Assembly: GCA_040385105.1 (NCBI GenBank)
Contig: JAZKHY010000004.1
Coordinates: forward strand, 248,001 to 312,000
DNA length: 64,000 nucleotides
DNA from: JACMQX01 sp040385105
GTDB lineage: Bacteria; Pseudomonadota; Gammaproteobacteria; Burkholderiales; Burkholderiaceae_C
Direction: 5' to 3'
Part shown: in pieces, positions 33,094 to 42,600 of the stretch
Numbering within the stretch: position 1 is the first letter of the stretch
How the letters are laid out: each line of letters begins with the position of its first letter
Made by a program: the position numbers and the translations under genes
Notes under the pieces: model-generated
The model's database searches: none
Told to the model about the DNA's origin: nothing
The model's input: the letters and a program-made list of their open reading frames with translations, nothing else

Positions 33094-34188
33094 GTGACAG
33101 AACAAAAAGAATCCGGAGGGTTCATCCCGCAACTGGAGGCGTTGCGCGGTGTCGCGGCGATGTGCGTGGTCGCGGAGCATGCGATCGTGCCGCTATCAGG
33201 CCTGAGGGTTGGCATCTTCAGTCCGCCAATCCAGATTCAGGACATATTGCATTGGGTCACGCACGGCCTGCTGAATGGCCGTTCCGCAGTGCTGCTTTTC
33301 TTCGTCCTGAGCGGCTACGTATTGATGTTGCAGTGGGACGGGCAGCCTGGCTTGGGCGTCCACAAATATCTTGCATTCGTCGTGAGGCGGTTGTTTCGCA
33401 TAATGCCGGCGTTCTGGCTTTCCATCTTCTTCTCCTACCTGCTTATCCGCGCGTTTCAAATGGATGTCGCACCGACGCCTGCAGCACTGTTCAACAACTT
33501 GACGTTGCAAGATACGCACATCAACCTCGTGACTTGGAGCGTTGTGGCCGAAGTCGTGTGCAGCTTACTGTTCCCGTTATTGCTGTACGCCCACCGCCGG
33601 GCGTCTTTGGTCGGGCGCGCGGCGCTATTTCTAGCGCTATTCGCGCTGCTGCTGTTCAACCAGGATCGCCCCTATATCGGGTATCTCGTTTTCTTTTATG
33701 TTGGACTGCTGGTACACGATCACGGCCCTCGTCTGGCCCAGCTTCGCGCCAAGGGCGTGTGGTTCGTCGGCGCCTTCCTGATGTACGGCTTCATGCCGCA
33801 GCTCTGGATTTTCGGCCCCCGGGTGCCTGGCCCATATTTCCTCGAACTGTCGTACCTGGCCGCCCAGGTGATCCCCACATTCATCATCGTGTCCCTCGTC
33901 GTCTATGGGCGCGTGGCGCCAATCGACAAAGCATTGGGTCTAGCCACACTCCGCTTCATCGGAAAGATCTCGTTCAGCCTGTACCTGTTTCACTACACGC
34001 TTGGTCAGGCATTTTGGAAAGTCTTCGTCTACAAGGTCACCAATCTCTGGCCGTACTACTTCGGCTTGGAGATAGTTTTTTTTCTGGCCATCGCGGCGCT
34101 TTCTATCATCGTGGCGACTGTTGTCTACGTTCTCGTGGAGCGTCCTTTGACGCGCTTCGGCCGCCGAGTGGCGGCCCAGTCCATCTGA
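33094..34188 (+). CDS. acyltransferase 3 family membrane protein
   Basis: 364 residues starting at a GTG, with about ten membrane helices. The N-terminus FIPQLEALRGVAAMCVVAEHAI carries the family's conserved His, and SAVLLFFVLSGYVLMLQ follows. Family members O-acetylate lipopolysaccharide or other surface sugars. Placed between the prophage attachment remnant and the late genes and in opposite direction to them, it fits a lysogenic-conversion gene that alters the host surface. The exact substrate is unknown. It could alternatively be a flanking chromosomal gene. Confidence 0.85.
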   Translation: MTEQKESGGFIPQLEALRGVAAMCVVAEHAIVPLSGLRVGIFSPPIQIQDILHWVTHGLLNGRSAVLLFFVLSGYVLMLQWDGQPGLGVHKYLAFVVRRLFRIMPAFWLSIFFSYLLIRAFQMDVAPTPAALFNNLTLQDTHINLVTWSVVAEVVCSLLFPLLLYAHRRASLVGRAALFLALFALLLFNQDRPYIGYLVFFYVGLLVHDHGPRLAQLRAKGVWFVGAFLMYGFMPQLWIFGPRVPGPYFLELSYLAAQVIPTFIIVSLVVYGRVAPIDKALGLATLRFIGKISFSLYLFHYTLGQAFWKVFVYKVTNLWPYYFGLEIVFFLAIAALSIIVATVVYVLVERPLTRFGRRVAAQSI

Positions 34189-34222
34189 TGCGCCGACGTC
34201 GCGCTAGCGCAGGCCTCAAAAC

Positions 34223-34257
34223 GAAAAAACGCCCACCAACCCGAAGGCCGGTGGGCT
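34223..34257 (-). terminator. terminator after the leftward phage late genes
   Basis: Stem GCCCACC/GGTGGGC (34231-34237 and 34250-34256) with a C/G-rich loop, followed on the minus strand by a T-run (GTTTTTTCG). It ends the minus-strand unit whose last gene stops at 34307, just before the convergent acyltransferase gene end. Confidence 0.8.
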
Positions 34258-34306
34258 AAACGTCCGGAACCCCGCGTAACCGGACGGGAGACAACTGCGA
34301 AGTTGT

Positions 34307-34603
34307 TTATTGCGCAGCAGCTGCTTCCCGCGGCTGCAGGCCAGCATTGACGCTGACGTTGGCACTGCTGAAGTTGGCGTCTTCCATCGGGCCGTTCCAG
34401 CCGAGCGAGCCGCTGACGTACACGACCACGTCCTTGCTTTCATCGTTTTGCAGGAGATCGATCTGCGCATCGGCAGCCGCCTGGGCCGGCTTCACGTCGG
34501 CCGCGTGCACGGGCTGTTGCGCCACGACGCCGGCGAGGGCGGTCGCGATGAGCTGCTTAGCGATCGCTTTCGTGGTGCCGCGAACATTGAATGAGTAAGA
34601 CAT
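34307..34603 (-). CDS. small phage protein, unknown
   Basis: 98 residues from the ATG at 34603. The start MSYSFNVRGTTKAIAKQLIATALAGVVAQQPVHAAD suggests an amphipathic helix; later VVVYVSGSLGWNGPMEDANFSSANVSVNAGL looks like a small beta hairpin. Similar short proteins occur at the end of late operons in Burkholderiales siphophages, with no assigned role. It follows the methylase gene and precedes the terminator. Confidence 0.55.
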   Translation of the reverse strand: MSYSFNVRGTTKAIAKQLIATALAGVVAQQPVHAADVKPAQAAADAQIDLLQNDESKDVVVYVSGSLGWNGPMEDANFSSANVSVNAGLQPREAAAAQ

Positions 34604-34682
34604 GGTTTTCCTTTGGATTGATGCCGCGCTACCAGCGAAGGCCCTTGCATAACGGGATCTCGTTCGGACGTCTGCACGCCCT

Positions 34683-35468
34683 TCAAAACAGTCCTGCAGG
34701 CTCGGCCGCAACGTCCCAGCTGCAGACAATCAGCTCCATCCGGTCGACGCCCTCGCCGCCGCCCACCGTGTACTTGATGGGCACCTCGGTGATGTGGAAG
34801 CCGGCAAAGCATTCCCGGATGGCCGGGTGATCGTTGATGCTCACCATGGCCTTGCCCTTCAGCTCACGCATCGCCGCGGCCATGGCCTCGTACTCGGCCC
34901 AAGCGAACGGCACCCCGTAGCCCTCGGTCTCCCAGTAGGGAGGGTCCATGTAGAAAAAGCTATGCGGCCGGTCATAACGCTTGACGCATTCCTTCCAGTC
35001 CAGCCGCTCGATGTAGGCGCTGGCCAGCCGCAGGTGCGCCGCGCTGAGCTGCTCCTCGATGCGCAGCAGGTTGACCGCCGGCGCCGTGGTGGCCGTGCCC
35101 CAGCTCTGGCCCTGGACGCGGCCACCGAAGGCCTGGTGCTGCAGGTAATAGAACCGCGCAGCGCGTTGAATGTCCGTCAGCGTCTGTGACGGCGTTTCCT
35201 GCAGCCACTTGAACAGCTCACGGCTGCTCAGCGCCCATTTGAACTGACGAACGAACTCTTCGAGGTGGTTCTGCACCACGCGGTAAAGGTTCACCACGTC
35301 ACCGTTTACGTCGTTGATCACTTCGACGTCGGCCGGCTGCCGAAGGAAGTACAAGGCCGCGCCGCCGGCGAACACCTCGACGTAACAGGTGTGCGGGGGA
35401 AATCGCGGGATGAGGATGTCAGCCAGGCGGCGTTTGCCGCCCAGCCAGGGAATGATTGGCGATGCCAT
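34683..35468 (-). CDS. Dam-type DNA adenine methylase (D12 class)
   Basis: 261 residues. PIIPWLGGKRRLADIL at the start and YVEVFAGGAALYFL form the SAM-binding motif; HSFFYMDPPYWETEGYGV contains the DPPY catalytic motif; EGVDRMELIVCSWD ends the domain. Such phage enzymes methylate adenine, often to protect against restriction or to time packaging. The target site cannot be read from sequence. It is separated from the lysis genes upstream by a strong hairpin, so it may be transcribed from its own promoter. Confidence 0.88.
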   Translation of the reverse strand: MASPIIPWLGGKRRLADILIPRFPPHTCYVEVFAGGAALYFLRQPADVEVINDVNGDVVNLYRVVQNHLEEFVRQFKWALSSRELFKWLQETPSQTLTDIQRAARFYYLQHQAFGGRVQGQSWGTATTAPAVNLLRIEEQLSAAHLRLASAYIERLDWKECVKRYDRPHSFFYMDPPYWETEGYGVPFAWAEYEAMAAAMRELKGKAMVSINDHPAIRECFAGFHITEVPIKYTVGGGEGVDRMELIVCSWDVAAEPAGLF

Positions 35469-35562
35469 GTGAGGGGTCCAGGGGTGAGGTTGTTACACTC
35501 GCTCTGCCTCCCGGGAGGTGGCAGGGCCTTGGCTGGCTCACAGCTACGTTGTGAATTGGCGG

Positions 35563-35592
35563 CCGGGCCAGGTGTTCGCGCACCTGGCCCGG
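35563..35592 (-). terminator. strong hairpin, probable terminator or pause
   Basis: A perfect 12-bp stem (CCGGGCCAGGTG with its complement, loop TTCGCG) lies just past the stop of the 35604-35840 gene in the direction of transcription. There is no T-run, so it may act as a pause or processing site rather than a classical terminator. A palindromic CCTCCCGGGAGG is nearby at about 35507-35518. Confidence 0.45.
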
Positions 35593-35603
35593 TCGCCCTG
35601 TCT

Positions 35604-35840
35604 TTAAGGGCACTCGTTCGCAATCCTCCCGAAGTCGGTCGGCACCGGCTGCAGCGCGTCCCGGCCCTGCAGGTCGCGCTTGATCAGCTCGATGGACTTG
35701 CGCACGCCGTGGGCATGGCTGACGAAGCCACCGGCCAACTGGCGAGCCTTGAGCGCCTCCAGGCGGGCCAGCAGATGGTCGACGTCGACCGTCCGCACTT
35801 CGCGCGCGCCAGCCAGTGCAGACGTTTGCACGGCCGTCAT
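35604..35840 (-). CDS. small phage protein after the spanin genes
   Basis: 78 residues: MTAVQTSALAGAREVRTVDVD, then a helical HLLARLEALKARQLAGGFVSHAHGVRKSIELIKRDLQGRDAL. Its start overlaps the Rz stop by four bases. Its first codons contain the dispersed 16-bp phage motif (35816-35831). Function unknown. Confidence 0.6.
   Translation of the reverse strand: MTAVQTSALAGAREVRTVDVDHLLARLEALKARQLAGGFVSHAHGVRKSIELIKRDLQGRDALQPVPTDFGRIANECP
35816..35831. repeat. dispersed 16-bp phage motif, copy A
   Basis: GTGCAGACGTTTGCAC, an imperfect palindrome identical to the copy at 48514-48529, lies inside the first codons of the 35604-35840 gene. It is one of six close copies in the prophage. Confidence 0.75.
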
Positions 35841-36343
35841 TGCACCGGCTCGCTCAGTTTCTCGCGGGCCTCGTTGTAGAGGCGCCGGCAGGTGTCTCGC
35901 TCAGCGAGGATGACCCGCGCAGCGTGAGAGTACCGCGCAAGAAATCCTGCATCGTCTCGGTAGAGATCAGCTCCTGTGCATCCTCGGACGTCGCCGGCAA
36001 CGCCGGCAACCTGGGGCACATCACTGGGCTTGAGTCCACTGGGACGCGCGGGACGGTGCTGCAGCTCGCGCAGAGCAGCGTCAAGGCCAGCGGCCAGGCG
36101 TTTCGTTTCAGCATATTGCTTTTCCCTTTCGTTGTCGGCATTGGCCTGCAGGCCCTGCTCCTTCGTGCGGTTGGCCTCGATCCGGCGGGCACGCGTGTCG
36201 CTGGCCAGCTTGTCGCTGCGGTCCCAAGCTTGCTGCACCCGGGCCGAGCCTTCGTCGTCGCCTTCGACCTTGCCGGCGACGTAGGCCCCGCCGATGGCCA
36301 GGACAGCCGCCAGCAGCAGCCACGGGCTTGGGAGCGGGATCAT
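35837..36343 (-). CDS. Rz: inner-membrane spanin Rz
   Basis: 168 residues: an N-terminal membrane anchor (WLLLAAVLAIGGAYVAGKVEGD) followed by a long charged helical periplasmic part (ARRIEANRTKEQGLQANADNEREKQYAETKRLAAGLDAALRELQHR). This is the Rz plan. Rz pairs with Rz1 to disrupt the outer membrane at lysis. The Rz1 gene is embedded in another frame at 35854-36114. It overlaps the endolysin gene by four bases. Confidence 0.82.
   Translation of the reverse strand: MIPLPSPWLLLAAVLAIGGAYVAGKVEGDDEGSARVQQAWDRSDKLASDTRARRIEANRTKEQGLQANADNEREKQYAETKRLAAGLDAALRELQHRPARPSGLKPSDVPQVAGVAGDVRGCTGADLYRDDAGFLARYSHAARVILAERDTCRRLYNEAREKLSEPVQ
35854..36114 (-). CDS. Rz1: outer-membrane spanin lipoprotein Rz1, embedded in Rz
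   Basis: 86 residues from the ATG at 36114, wholly inside Rz in a different frame. A lipoprotein signal (MLKRNAWPLALTLLCASC, lipobox Cys at about 18) precedes a Pro-rich mature part (VPRVPVDSSPVMCPRLPALP). Embedded Rz1 genes with this Pro-rich lipoprotein plan are a well-known feature of lambda-like lysis cassettes. Confidence 0.8.
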   Translation of the reverse strand: MLKRNAWPLALTLLCASCSTVPRVPVDSSPVMCPRLPALPATSEDAQELISTETMQDFLRGTLTLRGSSSLSETPAGASTTRPARN

Positions 36344-36960
36344 GCGAAGGCCTCCTGCGCAAGGCGCGACAGCGTCTCACGGTCGGCCAGGCCGATCAAC
36401 CCGCCATTGACGCGCTTCGTGACCCGCTCCGGGTCGCCGAGCATGCTGTCGGGTATCCGATCCTCCCACCACGCGATGGTGGCTTCCAGGGCGTAGCGCG
36501 GCTGCTCCATCAGCTCCGGCAAGGTGACCAGGTCCTGGCCGATCAGATCGCCCACGGCCGCGTAGTTGGCGCGGCCGGTCAGCTGGATCGGCCCACGGCC
36601 GCGAAAGCGCCAGCCATCGCCCAGCTCGACGTTTCCCATGCGCCCGCCATACACGCGGTTGGCCAGCGCCTCGGGGTTGAGCGCATACGGCCGCGCATCG
36701 GCCAGCGTCGGGAAGCGGCCTGGCCACACTTGCACCAGGCGTTCGGCGCTGTAGTTCAGGTTCTCGCTGAACTGCGTCAAGCCGGCGCTCTCATGCAGCA
36801 CCTGGCCCAGGAAGTCGTCGATCTCCTCGACGCCTTGGCTGAAGCTGCCTTCCTTCACCGTGTCGGCCCACACCGGCGCCATGATCGTGGCCGTGATGAT
36901 CTTGACCCCGCAGCGGATGAGGATCTCGCGCCATTCGCTTTCAGACTTCAACGGGCGCAT
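36340..36960 (-). CDS. GH19-family endolysin
   Basis: 206 residues. The lysozyme-like GH19 fold is marked by FLGQVLHESAGLTQFSENLNYSAERL (catalytic Glu in HES) and GWRFRGRGPIQLTGRANYAAVGDLIG. GH19 endolysins cut the glycan strand of peptidoglycan at lysis. No signal peptide is seen, so release would depend on the holin-like proteins encoded just upstream. ATGA overlap with Rz; overlaps the upstream membrane gene by 20 bases. Confidence 0.88.
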   Translation of the reverse strand: MRPLKSESEWREILIRCGVKIITATIMAPVWADTVKEGSFSQGVEEIDDFLGQVLHESAGLTQFSENLNYSAERLVQVWPGRFPTLADARPYALNPEALANRVYGGRMGNVELGDGWRFRGRGPIQLTGRANYAAVGDLIGQDLVTLPELMEQPRYALEATIAWWEDRIPDSMLGDPERVTKRVNGGLIGLADRETLSRLAQEAFA

Positions 36961-37273
36961 GTGGCACCTCCTTCAGTCTTGAGCGAACGATCAGGATGGC
37001 AAAGCCCATCATCACCGCAACGTCTTGCAGGGTTGGCCGTTCCAGATGCAGAAGCGGCGTGACCAGGGCGCCGGCAGCGCCCACGGCCAGCAAGATCCAC
37101 GCGACTATCTTCAGCCACGTTGCGATGCGCAGGCGCCAGCCGATCCCGCCAGCAAAGGCAGCGGTTCGTTCCAGCTTGTTCAAGGCCTCGGCGAGGACGA
37201 TGAGGCCACACAGCCAGTGGGCGGCCTGCAGCGTCGCTGGCGAGACGAAATGAAGCACGTCGTTCGGGTTCAT
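36941..37273 (-). CDS. holin-like membrane protein
   Basis: 110 residues from the ATG at 37273, with three predicted membrane helices (AAHWLCGLIVLAEAL, IATWLKIVAWILLAVGAAGALV, VAVMMGFAILIVRS). Size, helix count and position directly before the endolysin fit a holin or antiholin. The stop of the upstream gene overlaps the ATG by one base (TAATG). Confidence 0.6.
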   Translation of the reverse strand: MNPNDVLHFVSPATLQAAHWLCGLIVLAEALNKLERTAAFAGGIGWRLRIATWLKIVAWILLAVGAAGALVTPLLHLERPTLQDVAVMMGFAILIVRSRLKEVPHAPVEV

Positions 37274-37659
37274 TACTTGCCCCCTCCTTTGTTGGCCACC
37301 CATCGGTCGATGGCCATGTTCAAGGCTTTCTGTGCGCCGGCACCGACGACGAAAGCGCAGCCCAACAGGCTTGGCACGCTGATGCTCTCGGGCATGAAGG
37401 CGGGCGCGAGGTAGCCGGCCGTGACCGAGCCGGCAAGCGCAACGCCGATTCGCCGGGCAGTGGTGCGCAGCAATTCGACCCAGGTATCGCCGGTCGATGG
37501 CACAGTGTTGAGGAGCGCGATCGCGGCGACTGCCCCCATGAATCCAGCGAGCAGCACATCTGCACGCAGGCCCAGGGATACTCCCCAGATGGTCAAGACG
37601 GGCACAGCTGCGCCCGCAACCACCAGCGTTGCAGCGCCGGCGGATATCGGTTCTGGCAT
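37273..37659 (-). CDS. putative phage holin
   Basis: 128 residues from the ATG at 37659. Hydrophobic helices: AATLVVAGAAVPVLTIWGVSLGL, VLLAGFMGAVAAIALLN and LLGCAFVVGAGAQKAL, with the basic end RWVANKGGGK. The N-terminal EPISAGAATLVVAGAA resembles phage holins. Two adjacent holin-like genes suggest a holin/antiholin pair. Confidence 0.6.
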   Translation of the reverse strand: MPEPISAGAATLVVAGAAVPVLTIWGVSLGLRADVLLAGFMGAVAAIALLNTVPSTGDTWVELLRTTARRIGVALAGSVTAGYLAPAFMPESISVPSLLGCAFVVGAGAQKALNMAIDRWVANKGGGK

Positions 37660-37672
37660 TTCCCTCTCCCGG

Positions 37673-37984
37673 TTAAGTTTTGATGTGCTGGCCAGACGGC
37701 GCGAGCCAGTCGAGCAGGCGGGTGATGGGGCGCGCCAGGTGGCCACGCCAGCCCGGGTCTTTGTTCAGGCGCGTGAGGCGCTTAGAGAGCGTCCACTCGC
37801 CACGCTGTGGCCAGTCCCAGAAGAGCGCAGCGAAGTGCAGGAAGTTGAGTACCACATCCAGAACGAGGGCAACCCAGGCCACAGGCAGCAGCACGCGCCA
37901 GGCGCCGCCGCGCTCGGTCTGGACGCAAACGGTGTAGAGCGCAAGCAGGATGAATGGCGCCAGGAGGATGAGGGCGGCAATCAT
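37673..37984 (-). CDS. small membrane protein of lysis region
   Basis: 103 residues from the ATG at 37984 with two membrane helices (IAALILLAPFILLALYTVCVQ and VLLPVAWVALVLDVVLNFLHFAALF) and a basic C-terminal half. Possibly involved in lysis or superinfection exclusion; no family recognised. It overlaps the upstream gene by four bases. Confidence 0.55.
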   Translation of the reverse strand: MIAALILLAPFILLALYTVCVQTERGGAWRVLLPVAWVALVLDVVLNFLHFAALFWDWPQRGEWTLSKRLTRLNKDPGWRGHLARPITRLLDWLAPSGQHIKT

Positions 37985-38412
37985 TTCAGCGCCTTGTTGA
38001 ACTGGAGCCGCAGTTCCGGGTACGGCGCGAAGGTGGCGCTGATGACGGCCCAAGCTGCCTTGTATGCCGCGCGCCTGGCCTCATAGTCAGCGCAGCCCGA
38101 CAGGTCGAGCGTCCCCATGTCCTTGACCGCAAGCCGCGCCGCTACACAAAGGGATGCACCGGCGGTGTGGCCAGTGGCCAAGCATTCAAAGCCCAGGCCG
38201 GTGAGCACATCCAGGGCGAGCTGACGGATGGGCAGCACCTCTGCGCGTGCCCGCGCGTCAAGTTCAGCTGGCGACGCGCCGGCGGCCGGCTCAGGCGTGT
38301 TGCCATCGTCCACCCAGGCCAGGTAAGCCGCGTACATTGCGTTGCCTTCCATTGGAGGAATGCAGGCGCCGTCAAGAAGTACACCGCCGTGCCCATCAAG
38401 TTGATATGTCAT
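37981..38412 (-). CDS. phage tail-fibre-associated protein
   Basis: 143 residues from the ATG at 38412. Starts MTYQLDGHGGVLLDGACIPPMEGNAMYAAYLAWVDDGNTPEPA, a layout typical of short proteins after the tail fibre that help fibre assembly or carry a DUF4376-like tail. Soluble, no signal. Directly follows the tail-fibre gene (2 bp gap). Confidence 0.6.
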   Translation of the reverse strand: MTYQLDGHGGVLLDGACIPPMEGNAMYAAYLAWVDDGNTPEPAAGASPAELDARARAEVLPIRQLALDVLTGLGFECLATGHTAGASLCVAARLAVKDMGTLDLSGCADYEARRAAYKAAWAVISATFAPYPELRLQFNKALK

Positions 38413-38414
38413 GG

Positions 38415-39632
38415 TTAGAGCCTCGCGTTCGCTACGTAATGCAAATTGCCGGAGAACGTGGCAGTCCACGAACCTCCACTGTTGTTGGTGATGGCGCCGA
38501 ATCCGCACTCCCCGAGCTGCGACGCCGTTGCCGATGCGGCCGAGCTGACGCCGCCGACAGCAATGTTTCCTGCACTCCCGCCGTTGATCGAGTCATAAAG
38601 CGACACCGTCGGTGCGGTTCGCATCGCAGCGGGAAAACGGACACAAAAGTTATTCGTGGTGCCGGCACTCAGGACGGTGGTGGTGCTGGCGAATGAAAGT
38701 TCACCCAGGCGCGATACCGCGCCCGGGACGACACCCTGGTTGTAGCTTTTGGCGTAGAAGCGCTGGCATCGAGCAAGCTCCAGCGCATACGGTACGTTCT
38801 CCACCACGCGAGCCGCGATCGAGCCCGTCTCGATCTGCATGTCGGCAAAGTACATGTCGTTGCCGATGGTGGCCATGAAGTTCGTCTGGCCGCTGGTGGT
38901 GTGGAAATTGCCTGCAGCCCAGGCACCCGCTGTGGTCTGGTAGGTGGCGCCGGCCGCGAGGCAGATGTCCACATGCATGCCGACGTTGGTGCCGATGGCC
39001 CAGGTGCCAGTGTTGTCCAACGTTAGCGTGACGTGCTTCGTCTCGCGGGTGTTCGCAGCGCTGACGGCGAACGTTCCGACATATGACCGGTTGAGTGCGG
39101 CGTTTGTGACGCGGATGCCATAGGTGCCGGTGACTTCACTCTCGATTTCAAAGCTGACAGTGACGGCCTCGGCAATGGATGTGCCGAGATTCCAGTCGGC
39201 GACGTCGTTGCCTTCAATGGCCTGACCGAAGTAGTAGCGGTCACCGGCCGCAATGGACGCATCTGCAGTGGTGACACTGACCTTGAGCCGGAACTTGCCG
39301 GGGCGCACAGCGTCGGCCTGGCGCGTGAGGGTGAACACGCCGGCTGCGGCCGTGCCAGCCGCATACCACTGGTCCGGGCCATAGGTGCGGGTGGTGGTGC
39401 TGATGCTAACGGCCGCGCCGGCGTTTGCCTGGTCGATACCGAAACCGCCGTTGACGAGCCTGTTGCGAAAGTTGATGGCGCCAACACCCAGCGCAGCGCG
39501 AGCATTCTTGGTGGAAGCACCGTCGCCCAGCAACAGCAACGTTGCCGACAACCAGTCTTGAAACTTCGATTTGGATGTCGCGGGCGCAAGCGAACCACCC
39601 GGGAAGAGATCTGCGATCAGTGGAAATGCCAT
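38415..39632 (-). CDS. tail fibre / receptor-binding protein
   Basis: 405 residues with a short N-terminal helical part and then a beta-rich body. The middle (RNRLVNGGFGIDQANAGAAVSISTTTRTYGPDQWYA ... LKVSVTTADASIAAGDRYYFGQAIEG) looks like a carbohydrate-binding jelly-roll. The C-terminus is Ser/Thr/Gly rich. Position right after the tail tip protein J supports a host-recognition role. The receptor is unknown. Confidence 0.75.
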   Translation of the reverse strand: MAFPLIADLFPGGSLAPATSKSKFQDWLSATLLLLGDGASTKNARAALGVGAINFRNRLVNGGFGIDQANAGAAVSISTTTRTYGPDQWYAAGTAAAGVFTLTRQADAVRPGKFRLKVSVTTADASIAAGDRYYFGQAIEGNDVADWNLGTSIAEAVTVSFEIESEVTGTYGIRVTNAALNRSYVGTFAVSAANTRETKHVTLTLDNTGTWAIGTNVGMHVDICLAAGATYQTTAGAWAAGNFHTTSGQTNFMATIGNDMYFADMQIETGSIAARVVENVPYALELARCQRFYAKSYNQGVVPGAVSRLGELSFASTTTVLSAGTTNNFCVRFPAAMRTAPTVSLYDSINGGSAGNIAVGGVSSAASATASQLGECGFGAITNNSGGSWTATFSGNLHYVANARL

Positions 39633-39634
39633 GC

Positions 39635-42600
39635 TTAACTTTCAGAAGTGCCGATGATGTTGACGATGGCCACGCCCGAGGTCGGCGTCCCCGTGGCGTC
39701 TAGAAGCTCGATTCGCGGGCCGAGCGCGAGGTCGTAGGAAAGGACACGCCCTGTCACGGCGGTGCTGCCGGGTTCGTTCTTCGGTGTGACCTGGGCCGTT
39801 TCAAGGGTGATCCACTCGCGCGGCGGCGTCCCCAGGGCAGGGTCACAATAAGTGCCGCCAGGCGCAACGGCGATGGCCGTGAAGCGCTGCGGTGCATCGA
39901 GCATCGAGAGACTGGCAATCCCAAGCTGGACACCGCCCTGCTGTGGTCCGCCATCAACCGTCAACAGCCAGGTAATGCCGCGTGCAGCTACCGTTGTAAC
40001 GGCCTCGGGCCAGGTCGCCCAAGCCTCATAGCCACCCCAGAAGTCATCCGTTCCACCCCAGAAGTCCAGCGGATCGCCGGCGGGCCCAACCCAAAAATCA
40101 CCGAGCGTTCCGCCGTCAATGCGGTACTGCAAAGTGATGCGGCTGCCAACCGCCTCACGTTCCAGCGTGAGCGTGCCTCCGCTGTACGGAGGCACGTAGG
40201 TGAACTGGTAGGTCATGGGCAGGTAGTCGTCGCCGCCCCAAAAATCAGCCGCGTTGTCGCGCACCCAGAAGTCTTCGCCGCCAATAGCCCAGAAGTCCAC
40301 GGCCGGGTTCGCGTCGGCCACGATGTCGCCTGCAGAGATCGTGCCGTTGGCAATGAAGCCCGGCCAATCAGCGGCGCGGAAGTCATACGCGTCGACAATG
40401 TTCAGCAAGTCCGGCGTGCCGAAATCAACGGTGCTACTGCCGTGAACTCCCGCGTTGCCGCTGCTGTCAACCGCAGCGACCATGACGGTCTGGATGCCGT
40501 ACAGCGGCTGCGGGTAAAAGAATGGAGACGCCGACGTCAGACCTTGCTGCAGCGGCGTTCCCAGCGCCCACTGCCCCACATCGCCAGGCACCGCCCGCAC
40601 TTCATACCCACCCCCCGCTACCACGTCCTTATCGCTCACAAGATTGAAGAAGACCCGGTCCTGCGCGGCCGATACACCCATGACGTCTGACGGCGCTTGC
40701 GTCTTGCCAAGCACAGGGTGACTGACCTGCACACTCCAGTCGCTCACTGCAACACTGTTCCGGCTGCGAGCACGAACCAGGATGGCCGTTCCTCCAGTCG
40801 GCCCTATGAGCCGCACCTCGGTGGCGGCGCCTTCCACAGAGACAATCGCCCCGCCGCTGCTGCCCACCCTCACCCATTCAATTTCGATCTGGCCAGCGCG
40901 GACAATGCTTTGGTCGAGCAGCGCATCCCATGTCACCCTGACGACTTCCAACCAGCCGCCACCAGCCTGAGGCACCAGCTCGTTGGTGCCACTGTAGATC
41001 CGCGACGCAGAGAGCACGGGGGGATGAATGTCCCACGGCTTCGGCAGCGCCGAGTTGCTTGCATAGCCCTGCGGCAGAAACGCTGCATCAGGCGTGAAGA
41101 TCGCCGCCGTGGTTTCCTTGAGCGTGAGCCAGACAACACCGTTGGACGCATCCCACTCCCGGGCCATAACCATGAACAGCTTGCTGACCCAGCCATTACG
41201 TGGCCGCGTCAGCGAGATCGTGTCAAAGACCTCAATGGCATAGGCACGAAGCTTGAAGGGCAAACGCACGATCATCGGATCGCGGCCGTCGCGCAGCAGA
41301 ATGCCTGCAATGTGCTGGGCCTGGGGCGCGAAGGTCACCGCCGGCAACACCATCTCGCCATCCGTCAACGCCTTGCCGCCGTCTCTTGCCACCAGGGCTG
41401 GACTGCTCACCGGCGTGATCGGCGCCATCTTGTAGTCTTGCGCCGCGTCCCAGATCCGAAGATCGACGGTGTTGACCTTACGCGCACGCTCACGGTGCGG
41501 CGTGATCGAGATCGGGTTTTGCCTCTCGGATTCGCCCGTGCGCGTGATCACCGCAAAGTCCGCGCCGGTGAAGCTTCGCACCGAAGCCGTAAAGACGCCT
41601 GCACGCATGTACAGCTCGCCGCCGGCGTAGGCCCACAGACCCCCCATGGCCTGAGCCAGATCGTCAAACAAGTCCCGTGCGGCCGCGCCGTACGGTGCAA
41701 CGATGGCCGAGGTATAGAGCGCCCTGGTGGTCGTTACGCCGCTGACGACGTAGTTGGTGCTGGTATCGCACGCGTTTGCCGCAGCAATCACGCGGGCGTC
41801 TTCCGCTGCCGTCGCAGAGGCCTTCCCGAAGCTTGCGTGTTGATACACGTGACGCAGATGCAGCGCCGGGTTCTCGCTGAACACGGTCAGGCTCGTGCGC
41901 GGGTCGTAGACGTGCGCACCTCGCATGCGCACAGTCACCAGTGGCAGGCCGTTCGGGAAAGCGTTCTCGTTGTATTTGAACTCCGTCCACAGCTTGGCCA
42001 CGCCGATTCCACGGTGGGCAGCGGTCCATAGCGAAGGGAACAACTCCATGGCCCGGGCGTCAGCCGGCGCGTTCGGGTCGCCCAATTCCCACCAGACCCG
42101 AACCATGCTGTTCGTCTCATAGCGCTGATACAGAACCACAGGCCCATTGATCAGGACGGCCGGGTCCTCTGTGATGGTGACGGTCCGCCCACTCAGCGAG
42201 AACGAAATGGGCATGTCGCTGTTGCCGCTGTCAGGCGCAGCCACGATCCAGACACCAACACTTCCGGGGACCGGGTCATAGTCCAGCTCAACCGACAAAT
42301 CAAATCCCGGCCACGGCTTCGAGGTCGGGACCTTGCGCATTTGGTTGTAGGGCTCATCCAGGACGTTCCCCTCGCCATCGAGCGTCACCGCCTGGTCGCC
42401 GAGGTAGACCTGCTCGATGCCGTCGCAGAGGTGCCCGGCCAGCGCCTGCCCCATCAGAAAGGTGGATTTGTACTCCCCGGTTGAACCGCGAAAAAACACC
42501 GACCCGCCTTTGCGCACGCGCCCCAACACCAGCTCGCGCGTCATCACGCTGGAGACGACTGTCGCGAAACGGTCCACCTGTGCTGCGTTCGCCTGCTCGC

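Noticed and set aside
33162..34259. Second frame over the acyltransferase (365 residues)
   Set aside because: Same strand but a different frame, no membrane pattern; the acyltransferase frame has the family signature.
40697..42031. Plus-strand open frame (444 residues)
   Set aside because: Antisense to the tail tip protein gene; composition is typical of a shadow frame.
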